Part shown: piece after piece, positions 20,135 through 27,243 of the stretch
Layout of the letters: each line of letters starts with the position of its first letter
How positions within the stretch are numbered: position 1 is the first letter of the stretch
Origin: a virus
Direction: 5' to 3' (one strand)
Virus record (IMG/VR): IMGVR_UViG_3300043570_002332
Span: 1-31,058 of that record
DNA: 31,058 bases
The notes under the pieces: model-generated
The model's database searches: none
What the model saw: only the letters and a program-made list of their open reading frames with translations
Told to the model about the DNA's origin: nothing
Made by a program: the position numbers and the translations under genes

Positions 20135-21172
20135 GTGGAAAAAAATATATTAAACGAAATCGCCAAGATGCGCAAGATGATGGGTCTTAATGAAGGTTTA
20201 AGCGATATCCTATATCATTTTACGTATATTCGTAATTTAGTTAATATATTAAAACAGAATGAATTTCACGCTTCAACAAATATCGGTTCCCCTTCTGATT
20301 TAAATACAAGTCGTGGCAAGTTTTTCTTTTTTTCAGCTACCAGAAGTAGAGGTGGTGAGGGTAAAGGTGCTGGATATGGCAGAAGCCCAGTTAAGATTGT
20401 ATTGGATGGTAAAAAATTAAATCAAAGATATAAAGGTTTCCCTGTTGATTATTGGCAATACTCCTCTAAAGAATCCGATTGGAGTGATAAGGCTGATTAT
20501 ATTAACGCTTTAAAGAGTAAGGAATTGGAAGACAGGATTGTCTTAGATAAACCCACAATACCTAACGCCAGCGATTACATTATTGAAATACATGTTTCCA
20601 TTGAAAGTGGTGGTAAAATGTACAAAGATGAATTAGACGAATTAATGAGTTACGTAAAGAAGAATAACATTCCAATTTATTTTTATACTGAACGTAGGTA
20701 TTTTTTTAATCAAATTAAAGATAAAGCTGTGGATCCTTATAAAGTATTATCATGGAATGAAGAAGAAAGATATGTACCTAAAGATAATAAGTTATATGGT
20801 GTTGATAGACTTTTATATTTATTAATGCATAATGATGAAAGTAATAGAAAAAAAATATTAGATTTTTTTAAATTTGATGAGAGTGAATTGGAGTATTTGG
20901 AAGCTGGTTATAAAAAAGAACTTTATAATTATTTGATGCCAAATGCTGCATATGATTACGAATATTATAGTGTTATGTCATCTGAACTTCATAATATGCG
21001 AACAAAAGCGGAGCCTAAATATAAATTTGTAATGGAGATGTTGGGTTATGATCTCAGGAAGTATAAAGTTAATAATTTAAAAGAATATATTAAAATTAAG
21101 ACCAGTGCTCAAAAGATTGAAAACGAAAGCAACAACGGTGAGATGGGTTATAATACAAATTTTGTTGGTTAA
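20135..21172 (+). CDS. Tagged putative ADP-ribosyltransferase-like effector, 345 aa
   Basis: It begins with GTG and MEKNILNEIAKMRKMMGLNE, the shared tag. The body opens L-Y-H-F-T-Y-I-R-N-L-V-N-I-L-K-Q-N-E-F (26-44), then F-F-F-S-A-T-R-S-R (64-72), G-Y-G (80-82) and E-L-E-D-R-I (130-135). This H...S/T...E-x-x-R order is typical of ART-like phage effectors that open with YHFT. The C-terminal ~180 residues are a Lys-rich helical region of unknown role. The match is at pattern level only. It forms a pair with the upstream tagged gene. Confidence 0.55.
   Translation: MEKNILNEIAKMRKMMGLNEGLSDILYHFTYIRNLVNILKQNEFHASTNIGSPSDLNTSRGKFFFFSATRSRGGEGKGAGYGRSPVKIVLDGKKLNQRYKGFPVDYWQYSSKESDWSDKADYINALKSKELEDRIVLDKPTIPNASDYIIEIHVSIESGGKMYKDELDELMSYVKKNNIPIYFYTERRYFFNQIKDKAVDPYKVLSWNEEERYVPKDNKLYGVDRLLYLLMHNDESNRKKILDFFKFDESELEYLEAGYKKELYNYLMPNAAYDYEYYSVMSSELHNMRTKAEPKYKFVMEMLGYDLRKYKVNNLKEYIKIKTSAQKIENESNNGEMGYNTNFVG
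20156..20194 (+). repeat. 39-base identical repeat encoding the tag, copy 2
   Basis: Identical to 19660-19698, in the same frame and at the same distance from the start codon. Confidence 0.9.
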
Positions 21173-21208
21173 TATTTCTTTTTACCAAAATAAGTTTATT
21201 TTTATTAA

Positions 21209-22051
21209 ATGAAAGTAGCTATTATATCACAATTTAGAGATGAAGCAAGATACCTAAAAGAGTGGATTGAATTCCATCTACTTGTTGGGGTTGATAAATT
21301 TTATTTAACTAATCACCTTAGCAAAGATAATTACCTTGAAGTTTTACAACCTTATGTTGATAAGGGTATTGTAAAAATCACAGACCTATTAATCGAAACC
21401 AATAACGGTGAAAACTCATATGATAATGAGGTTTCTTTGGTAACACATTCAATGGTTATTGCCAATAATCATATTAAAGGAGCTGATGCTGATTGGATCA
21501 TCCATTTAAATGCTGATGAGTTTTTATACCCACCAACTGATAACAATTTAAAAGATGTGTTGAGCAAATATGCATCAAACATTGGTCAAGTCGGGGTTAA
21601 CTGGAGATTAATGGGGAATTCAAACTACACCCTTGGTGAGGGGGAGTTAATCGTTGATAAATTAACAAAATCAAGTTTTAAAGATAACGGAACCCAATGG
21701 GATGAACAAAGACATACAAAATGTTTTATGAGGAAGGAAGCGTTTGTTCACTTGCCATCTGTGCACTGGGGTACAATTAAATCAAATTATTTACACACCG
21801 ATTCATTGGGTAACCCGTATAATATTACACCAGATAAATACTCCACAAAATTACAGGTGTTGAATAACATGGTTATTAACCATTACACATTCAGAGATTT
21901 AGCTTATACAGAAGAAAAGATAGCCATATATAAATTATGGGGCAGAACATACCCAGATGAGGCCGCTTACAAAAACAAGTATAATGATGAAGATAATTTT
22001 GAGATTCAAAGATTTCTCCCTCAATTAAAAGAGAGAATGGGAATCAAATAA
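21209..22051 (+). CDS. Glycosyltransferase, GT92/GT2-like, 280 aa
   Basis: The start M-K-V-A-I-I-S-Q-F-R-D-E-A-R-Y-L-K-E-W-I-E-F-H (1-23) is typical of the family, as is the acidic motif H-L-N-A-D-E-F-L (99-106), which stands in for the D-x-D metal site. The length suits a single GT-A domain. It should transfer a sugar from a nucleotide sugar; donor and acceptor cannot be read. It converges on a 2OG oxygenase gene two bases away, and such pairs often modify glycans or virion surfaces. There is no membrane segment. Confidence 0.8.
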   Translation: MKVAIISQFRDEARYLKEWIEFHLLVGVDKFYLTNHLSKDNYLEVLQPYVDKGIVKITDLLIETNNGENSYDNEVSLVTHSMVIANNHIKGADADWIIHLNADEFLYPPTDNNLKDVLSKYASNIGQVGVNWRLMGNSNYTLGEGELIVDKLTKSSFKDNGTQWDEQRHTKCFMRKEAFVHLPSVHWGTIKSNYLHTDSLGNPYNITPDKYSTKLQVLNNMVINHYTFRDLAYTEEKIAIYKLWGRTYPDEAAYKNKYNDEDNFEIQRFLPQLKERMGIK

Positions 22052-22053
22052 AT

Positions 22054-22692
22054 TTAGATTTGTTCGAAATAACCACCTATTGTGAAATTGGTGATTCCGT
22101 TTATTGATTGTTTTTCGTTATTAATAAATTTAGCTGGATCAACCAAACGGAAATCAACAGAAACACGTGTATCTTCGGTTGTATTAATTTTATTACCATG
22201 CATTAAGTTAGCACCGCTAAAAACTAATATCTCACCGTACTTAACTTCATATGATCTGTAATCCCCAAGATCCTCAATACTTTCACACCAAATTGTATTT
22301 GTGTCATAAGTATCTGTAAAGGGTAACCAAAAGTTAAGTTCGTCAACACCGTGGTTATAGGTTTTATCCTTATGCCATTCACCAACACCAAGATTATTAA
22401 CCAAGTGTGCACGGAATGTAGGGATTTTTTGGTAGATAATTGAATCGTAACCAAATTTTTCAGCAAGGTGCTTAACAAATTCAACATACAATGGTTGGAG
22501 TTTCTCCTCAAAGTTATTATAGTAGGCTTTGTGCCATGCGGTTGATTGATCCTTATCTCTTGATAATAAATCGTAGTTTTCAAGTTGGTGGATTTTTTCC
22601 AAACTATTAACCCCAAAGATTTCTTTTAGAACTTCTTTAAACGGATACTTTTCAGTATCATAGACAATTTTGTAAGGTGTATTAATGTACAT
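22054..22692 (-). CDS. 2OG-Fe(II) oxygenase, StrG/phytanoyl-like, 212 aa
   Basis: A double-stranded beta-helix signature is present: W-H-K-D (H107-x-D109), the distal H165 in N-L-M-H-G-N-K and R176 in D-T-R-V-S-V-D-F-R for 2-oxoglutarate binding. These are the iron and co-substrate ligands expected of Fe(II)/2OG dioxygenases. The segment L-N-F-W-L-P-F-T-D-T between them is also typical. The substrate is unknown; hydroxylation of a sugar, nucleotide or protein is possible. Convergent with the glycosyltransferase gene. Confidence 0.8.
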   Translation of the reverse strand: MYINTPYKIVYDTEKYPFKEVLKEIFGVNSLEKIHQLENYDLLSRDKDQSTAWHKAYYNNFEEKLQPLYVEFVKHLAEKFGYDSIIYQKIPTFRAHLVNNLGVGEWHKDKTYNHGVDELNFWLPFTDTYDTNTIWCESIEDLGDYRSYEVKYGEILVFSGANLMHGNKINTTEDTRVSVDFRLVDPAKFINNEKQSINGITNFTIGGYFEQI

Positions 22693-22711
22693 AAAATTTT
22701 TATAATCTAAA

Positions 22712-22719
22712 GATAAATA
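22712..22719 (-). promoter_or_regulatory. TATTTATC box (one mismatch to TATTTATA)
   Basis: On the minus strand, 19 bases before the oxygenase start at 22692. Confidence 0.35.
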
Positions 22720-22743
22720 TATTTAAAATAGGTAAAGAGCCTG

Positions 22744-23013
22744 TTATTTCTCTTTACTAAGCAATTCATCTACATATTTATCCCTTTGACTCATCAAAGA
22801 TTCATTTCTTTCAATAATCCTTTGTCTTTCATCATCAACCAGTTTCATAATCTGTTCATCCCTTTTATCAAGTTGATCTTTATAATCCGCAAGATTTGAC
22901 TTGTATGTATTATTCTGGTACCATAATATACCGACCAATAATATGATCGTAAATGATTGTTCCTTTAGTTTGCTAAAGAATGTGTCCGTGATGTTGCCTT
23001 GATTTTCCGACAT
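22744..23013 (-). CDS. Single-span membrane coiled-coil protein, holin-like, 89 aa
   Basis: One transmembrane helix (about 18-33, FTIILLVGILWYQNN) is preceded by a short amphipathic region and followed by a highly charged coiled coil (YKDQLDKRDEQIMKLVDDERQR...). The topology and size resemble BhlA/UviB-type holin-like proteins. The residues are not diagnostic, so another membrane role is possible. TATTTATA lies 10 bases before the start. Confidence 0.65.
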   Translation of the reverse strand: MSENQGNITDTFFSKLKEQSFTIILLVGILWYQNNTYKSNLADYKDQLDKRDEQIMKLVDDERQRIIERNESLMSQRDKYVDELLSKEK

Positions 23014-23023
23014 AATTTTTTTC

Positions 23024-23031
23024 TATAAATA
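23024..23031 (-). promoter_or_regulatory. TATTTATA box, candidate late signal
   Basis: Minus-strand TATTTATA 10 bases before the ATG at 23013. Confidence 0.45.
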
Positions 23032-23033
23032 GT

Positions 23034-23057
23034 CAAAAAAAAAGGGAGATTACTCCC
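23034..23057 (-). terminator. Hairpin terminator (minus strand)
   Basis: GGGAG (23044-23048) pairs with CTCCC (23053-23057), with ten A on the plus strand giving a U-run for the minus transcript. It closes the synthetase-like gene. Confidence 0.82.
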
Positions 23058-23868
23058 CCTTCATTAACTCATAAGCTCTTGCCAATCTGGTCATTCCGAT
23101 TCCCCCGCCAAATCTTGGGAAGAAATTAAATTCCAAAAACTTTTCAAGTTCAGCTTCCACACGGTCTTTGCCGAATAGTTCAAACAATTTGTTGGCGTAA
23201 CCACCATTTTCAATTGTGTAGAACATTTGTTTCATTTTGTCCACGTCACAACTTCTCTCTGCGGATCCGATTGTCTCTTGTCCATACATAATAACATCCA
23301 CCTTATTAAAGATTCCATCTTCATCATGTTTCATATTCCAGAATGGATTTGTTCTAACTGGGAAATGTTGAAGCGAAATGATGTTTCCTTTTTCCTTCCA
23401 CATTCTTGATTCGTGTTCGTCTTCCAAGATTGGAACCCCACCGTATTCTTCACATACATCTTCGTATTGCACCTCATGCATTGAATCGGCAAATCCAAGA
23501 TGTGCCAAAAGGTCACCTTCCAATTTGATCAGGTCTTCCATTGTTCCTTTTGATTCAAATTCAAACATCGGAAATATTAATTCGTGTCTACCTGGGATCG
23601 GATTCTTCTCTTCTCTGTACGATGTTGAGATGCAGAACACACCTTCCCATTCAGGGTTCATTAATAATTCATGTTCAAGCCACATTTGTCCCGTTTGAGG
23701 CAATGGCCAGATCTCTCCGCTGTACTCAAATGTTTTAACTGAGTGTGGGTTCTCACATGCAGCAAGGATTGATAATCTTGATTGTGTTGGTACTTCTTTA
23801 AATCCTCTTTGGACGAAGAAGCTTCTCATTTTTTGTACCAGCTCGTGGTAAGTTTCTGTGTTTTTCAT
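23050..23868 (-). CDS. Stand-alone class II aminoacyl-tRNA-synthetase-like catalytic core (Asp/Asn type), 272 aa
   Basis: Motif 2 is visible as S-Y-R-E-E...G-R-H-E-L-I-F-P-M-F-E-F-E (83-105) and motif 3 as F-G-G-G-I-G-M-T-R-L (253-262). Both fit the Asp/Asn/Lys-tRNA synthetase class. There is no anticodon-binding domain, as in archaeal AspRS-derived asparagine synthetase, so amide or aminoacyl transfer to a non-tRNA acceptor is a fair alternative. I chose the start at 23868 because the longer frame (from 23931) would translate through a terminator-like hairpin. No tRNA gene is seen in the window. Confidence 0.78.
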   Translation of the reverse strand: MKNTETYHELVQKMRSFFVQRGFKEVPTQSRLSILAACENPHSVKTFEYSGEIWPLPQTGQMWLEHELLMNPEWEGVFCISTSYREEKNPIPGRHELIFPMFEFESKGTMEDLIKLEGDLLAHLGFADSMHEVQYEDVCEEYGGVPILEDEHESRMWKEKGNIISLQHFPVRTNPFWNMKHDEDGIFNKVDVIMYGQETIGSAERSCDVDKMKQMFYTIENGGYANKLFELFGKDRVEAELEKFLEFNFFPRFGGGIGMTRLARAYELMKGE

Positions 23869-23892
23869 TTCTTTTTTTGTTTTTTTTAGGGC

Positions 23893-23920
23893 AAAAAAAA
23901 ACCTCTTCAAAAGGAAGAGG
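23893..23920 (-). terminator. Terminator-like hairpin in the 5' leader of the synthetase-like gene
   Basis: CCTCTTC (23902-23908) pairs with GAAGAGG (23914-23920). On the minus strand a nine-base U-run follows, then the start 24 bases later. It could be an attenuator. Confidence 0.65.
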
Positions 23921-23973
23921 CTTTCATTCACATGATTATATTATTTTTATTTTGTTTTTTTCGATGCATCTGG

Positions 23974-23981
23974 TATAAATA
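23974..23981 (-). promoter_or_regulatory. TATTTATA box, distal to the synthetase-like gene
   Basis: Minus-strand TATTTATA about 105 bases before the start at 23868 and upstream of the hairpin. Read on the plus strand it is TATAAATA, the form used by T4 late promoters, and could instead serve the 24024 gene. Confidence 0.35.
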
Positions 23982-24005
23982 TAGCAAGTTTATGGAAAGT
24001 GTAAA

Positions 24006-24013
24006 TATTTATA
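24006..24013 (+). promoter_or_regulatory. TATTTATA box, candidate late signal
   Basis: It lies 10 bases before the ATG at 24024. The bases between are A-rich. Confidence 0.45.
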
Positions 24014-24023
24014 ATAAAAAAAG

Positions 24024-25067
24024 ATGGCAAGAAGACCAATTGCGTTCAATAATTCAACAAAAACCGCTAATTCCATTAAAAAAAATAAGGTGGAAGTTGG
24101 TGTTGCGTCTGATAACTACGCAAGTAGTCCAGGTGGGCTAACTTGGTTTAATGGTGCGGACTCAACATCGCAATATGTTATTTATTCAGATACCTTTAGT
24201 CTTGGTATGACCACTCTTGCAAACGCCAAACCAGTTTGCTGGGCTAGTGGTGACCTAACGGATGTAAATGTTCTTAGAACAATTAACGGATTACCCACAA
24301 GATACAATCAGGCACCTTTTACAACCATCGCTTCAGCGTTGGAGTTTATTACAGCTAGTTCGATTTATAATATGGTTAGCGGTACGCTTGATAACATTGT
24401 TACCGATGGTTTGGTTTTTAATTTAGATGGTTCACAAAAAGGTTCATACCCAGGTTCTGGGTCAAGTTGGTATGATTTAGCTGGTGGGGTTACATCAACA
24501 TTAACTAATGGTGCAGTATATAGCGCCAGCGACAGTGGTATTATGTCTTCTGATGGTGTTAATGATTATGTTGATAGTGGTTATGATTTGAGTTGGAATA
24601 ACACTAATTCGGTTAGTGTTGATTTTTGGATGAGACCATCAACAATATCTGGTGGTAATTACGGTATTATAGGAAAAGAATACCCAAGTTGGGAGTGGGC
24701 GTTTTATCAAGATAATTCAAACTTAAACTTAGTTTACTGGAACACAGCTGGTGGTCATACAAATGATATGGATTTTGGTGTAAACGCTTTTCCAACAGCT
24801 AATATTTGGTATCATATTGTTTACACATGGAATGGATCTGTAAGTTCTTTCTACATTAACGGGACATTAGCTGGCTCCAAAACATCAGTAAACCCAACGA
24901 TAAACCAAAACAGGTCTAATAATGTTATGATTGGTGGTCATACATATGTTTGGGGTGATTATTACTGGAACGGTAAAATAGGTGCCGTTAGATTCTATAA
25001 TAAAGCGTTATCTGGTTCTGAAATTACACAAAACTTTAACGCATCAAAAACTAAATACGGGTTATAA
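24024..25067 (+). CDS. Fibre-like protein with LamG domain, 347 aa
   Basis: Residues ~1-115 form an N-terminal domain shared with the next gene and with the protein at 29868 (P-I-A-F-N-N-S-T, G-G-L-T-W-F-N, A-N-A-K-P-V-C-W-A-S). It probably attaches the protein to the virion. From ~128, D-G-L-V-F-N-L-D-G-S...S-Y-P-G-S-G-S-S-W-Y-D-L...D-G-V-N-D-Y-V marks a concanavalin/LamG lectin-like domain to the end. Glycan binding at the host surface is the likely job. It heads a run of plus-strand genes. Confidence 0.82.
   Translation: MARRPIAFNNSTKTANSIKKNKVEVGVASDNYASSPGGLTWFNGADSTSQYVIYSDTFSLGMTTLANAKPVCWASGDLTDVNVLRTINGLPTRYNQAPFTTIASALEFITASSIYNMVSGTLDNIVTDGLVFNLDGSQKGSYPGSGSSWYDLAGGVTSTLTNGAVYSASDSGIMSSDGVNDYVDSGYDLSWNNTNSVSVDFWMRPSTISGGNYGIIGKEYPSWEWAFYQDNSNLNLVYWNTAGGHTNDMDFGVNAFPTANIWYHIVYTWNGSVSSFYINGTLAGSKTSVNPTINQNRSNNVMIGGHTYVWGDYYWNGKIGAVRFYNKALSGSEITQNFNASKTKYGL
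24369..24400 (+). repeat. 32-base identical stretch in paired fibre genes, copy 1
   Basis: Identical to 25418-25449 and at the boundary between the shared N-terminal domain and the LamG domain. Confidence 0.85.
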
Positions 25068-25072
25068 ATATT

Positions 25073-26086
25073 ATGGCAAGAAGACCAATAGCGTTTAATA
25101 ACTCAACCAAGACCAACAACTCCATCAAGAAAAATAAGATAGAGATAGGTCTTGCGTCTGATAGTTACTCAAGTAACCCAGGTGGGTTAACTTGGTTTAA
25201 TGGAGCTGACTCCACCAATCAATATGTAATTTACTCTGACACATTTAGTTTGGGTATGACAACATTGGCTAACGCTAAACCAGTTTGCTGGGCAAGCGGT
25301 GATATGACTGATGCTAATGTGCTTAGGATGATAAATGGATTACCAACAAGGAATAACCAAGCACCTTTTACAACAATTGACTCAGCTCTTGCTTGGGTTG
25401 CTGCGAGTAGTGTTTTTAATATGGTTAGCGGTACGCTTGATAACATTGTGACCAATGGTTTGGTTTTGAATGTGGACGCTTCACAAAAAGGTTCTTACCC
25501 TGGTTCTGGGACAACTTGGTATGATTTAGCTGGTGCTAATGACGGGATACTAACCAATAGCCCAACATACAATTCTTCCAACGGTGGTTCCATTGTGTTT
25601 GATGGTGTTGATGATTATGTAGATATTGGTTATAAAATAGGTTTATTAAATAGCGATATCACACAAGAAGCTTGGGTTAATACGGATGTTATGATTAATT
25701 GGCATGGTATTATTTCAAATATGCCAAGTTGGGGCACGGGTTTTAGTTTACAAATAGGTCCCATACAAAACATTGCTGCAATGATTAGTGGTCAATATTT
25801 AACAACATCTTGGACACCATTAGTAGGTGTGTGGTATCACATAGTTGCAACTCATAGAAGTTCCGATAATTTAAATGTTTTATATGTAAATGGGGTGCAA
25901 GAAAATAGTGTAATAAGAGAAATATCGTATGTGGAAAATGCTGTTACAAGAATTGGTGTTTTTTATACTTATAATCAACTTCATTTTGACGGTAAAATAG
26001 GTGTTGTTAGAAGTTATAACCGAGCCCTCTCTGCATCAGAAGTCCTTCAAAACTTTGACGCACAAAAAACAAAATTCGGATTATAA
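25073..26086 (+). CDS. Fibre-like protein with LamG domain (paralogue), 337 aa
   Basis: A tandem copy of the preceding gene, starting five bases after its stop. The first ~130 residues are very similar, while the LamG part (from G-L-V-L-N-V-D-A-S...D-G-V-D-D-Y-V-D) has diverged, mainly in the middle strands that would form the ligand face. This points to duplication followed by divergence of binding specificity. Both end with a similar N-F-x-A-x-K-T-K-x-G-L tail. Confidence 0.82.
   Translation: MARRPIAFNNSTKTNNSIKKNKIEIGLASDSYSSNPGGLTWFNGADSTNQYVIYSDTFSLGMTTLANAKPVCWASGDMTDANVLRMINGLPTRNNQAPFTTIDSALAWVAASSVFNMVSGTLDNIVTNGLVLNVDASQKGSYPGSGTTWYDLAGANDGILTNSPTYNSSNGGSIVFDGVDDYVDIGYKIGLLNSDITQEAWVNTDVMINWHGIISNMPSWGTGFSLQIGPIQNIAAMISGQYLTTSWTPLVGVWYHIVATHRSSDNLNVLYVNGVQENSVIREISYVENAVTRIGVFYTYNQLHFDGKIGVVRSYNRALSASEVLQNFDAQKTKFGL
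25418..25449 (+). repeat. 32-base identical stretch in paired fibre genes, copy 2
   Basis: Identical to 24369-24400. It could support recombination that swaps LamG parts between the two genes. Confidence 0.85.
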
Positions 26087-26092
26087 AAAAAT

Positions 26093-26365
26093 ATGGAAAC
26101 ACAAGAATATACAAATAGACAATTCATGATATTTAATGTATCAGAATTAAATCAAATTAACTTCACAGAGGTTTTAGAAACATCATCAGAAACGGTTCGC
26201 AGATCAGTGGACGGCACAAAAACTTTTGTAAAATGGGAAGGTGACCAACCATTATTCATTTCAACATTAACAACCAAAGAAGGTCCTTATACTTATAGTG
26301 AAATCCTATCAATTTTGGCAACACCAGAATGGACTGATCCAAATCCACTAATGGGTGGGATATAA
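26093..26365 (+). CDS. Small conserved phage protein beside fibre genes, 90 aa
   Basis: The pattern F-M-I-F-N-V-S-E-L, V-L-E-T-S-x-E-T-V-R-R-S-V-D-G-T-K-T-F-V-K-W, then G-P-Y-T-Y-S-E-I-L-S-I-L-A-T-P-E-W-T is one I recall from small proteins next to fibre genes in marine phages. The function is unknown; a chaperone or structural accessory role is possible from position. It starts six bases after the fibre gene and ends before a weak hairpin. Confidence 0.78.
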   Translation: METQEYTNRQFMIFNVSELNQINFTEVLETSSETVRRSVDGTKTFVKWEGDQPLFISTLTTKEGPYTYSEILSILATPEWTDPNPLMGGI

Positions 26366-26397
26366 TAATCAACATAACTGAAAAAAAATAATTCAAT

Positions 26398-26422
26398 GAA
26401 AATGGGTTTTATCACCATTTTT
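26398..26422 (+). terminator. Weak AT-rich hairpin
   Basis: AAAAATGG (26398-26405) pairs with CCATTTTT (26415-26422). It could end transcription from the fibre genes in either direction. Confidence 0.5.
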
Positions 26423-26426
26423 GTGA

Positions 26427-26434
26427 TATTTATA
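26427..26434 (+). promoter_or_regulatory. TATTTATA box, candidate late signal
   Basis: It lies 8 bases before the ATG at 26443 and 20 before the ATG at 26455. Confidence 0.45.
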
Positions 26435-26454
26435 TAAATAATATGAGATTAAAT

Positions 26455-27213
26455 ATGAAAAAATTAATATTAAATGAAGAGATTTTACGTTTACGTAAAA
26501 TAATGGGTCTTAACGAAAACTTTGAAATGTCTTCAAAAGAAGAATTTAATTTTGAAAAGTCGGCCATTGAATCAGCAAGTGGTGAAGAAGTTGCTCAAAG
26601 AGAATTTGATGATTACGACAGACCATTATACTATAGTCTTAGTGACGATAACGTACATTACTTTATAGGTGATGGTGATAACGGTAAAACAATCTTTAAG
26701 TACAATGCTAAAACTGGGGAGAGATATCCAGTTGGTGATTTAAAGGATTATGATTCACCTATGAAAGCTAAAGATGAAATGGATAGCGAACTATTTGAAG
26801 GTGATCCAGAAGAAAAAATGGTCTCATTTGATGATTTATTGGCACAGGATACCGATGGTATGTCACCAGGGGATCAAGAAATGATCGATGCTCACGATGA
26901 GGAAGAGGCCAACAAATACGCTTCAAAAAATTACGATGACGTTGAGTCAGGTGCAATCGATGAAGATTGGGGTAGTTCTGATCAAGGATATATGAATAAA
27001 ATGATTCATTCTAATCTTAATGAACCAACAGAATTTAACTTCGGGATGTTTGATGATTTAAAAGCTGCGTCCGCTAAAGCCGTTGATCATTTTTGGGATG
27101 ATTGGGAAGAATATAATACCGATAGGGATGGTTTAGTAAGAAAAGCCATGACATATTATTTAAGAGGATATTTCCCAGATTGGTACGAAAATGTGTCAAA
27201 AATGTTCTCATAA
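26455..27213 (+). CDS. Tagged acidic protein, 252 aa
   Basis: It starts MKKLILNEEILRLRKIMGLNE, the shared tag with an L-N-E end. I chose 26455 over the ATG four codons upstream because the resulting N terminus matches the two following tagged proteins. The remainder is strongly acidic (EGDPEEKMVSFDDLLAQDTDG; DAHDEEEANKY; DEDWGSSDQ) with a helical, Trp-rich C terminus (FWDDWEEYNTDRDG). No domain recognised. The acidic character would suit DNA-compartment or scaffold-like packing. First of a three-gene tagged cluster. Confidence 0.75.
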   Translation: MKKLILNEEILRLRKIMGLNENFEMSSKEEFNFEKSAIESASGEEVAQREFDDYDRPLYYSLSDDNVHYFIGDGDNGKTIFKYNAKTGERYPVGDLKDYDSPMKAKDEMDSELFEGDPEEKMVSFDDLLAQDTDGMSPGDQEMIDAHDEEEANKYASKNYDDVESGAIDEDWGSSDQGYMNKMIHSNLNEPTEFNFGMFDDLKAASAKAVDHFWDDWEEYNTDRDGLVRKAMTYYLRGYFPDWYENVSKMFS

Positions 27214-27243
27214 ATGAAAAAGCAAATATTAAAAAAAAGTTAA

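Noticed and set aside
22723-22750. GTAAAGAG...CTCTTTAC hairpin as a terminator for the holin-like gene
   Set aside because: It overlaps the last codons of the gene and lacks a U-run on the minus strand.
23378-23698. 106-codon plus-strand frame opposite the synthetase-like gene
   Set aside because: Overlaps the motif 2 region of a recognised enzyme on the other strand and has no start signals.
23869-23931. Longer N terminus for the synthetase-like protein
   Set aside because: The 21 extra residues are encoded by a terminator-like hairpin and its A/T tracts; the ATG at 23868 gives a sensible start.
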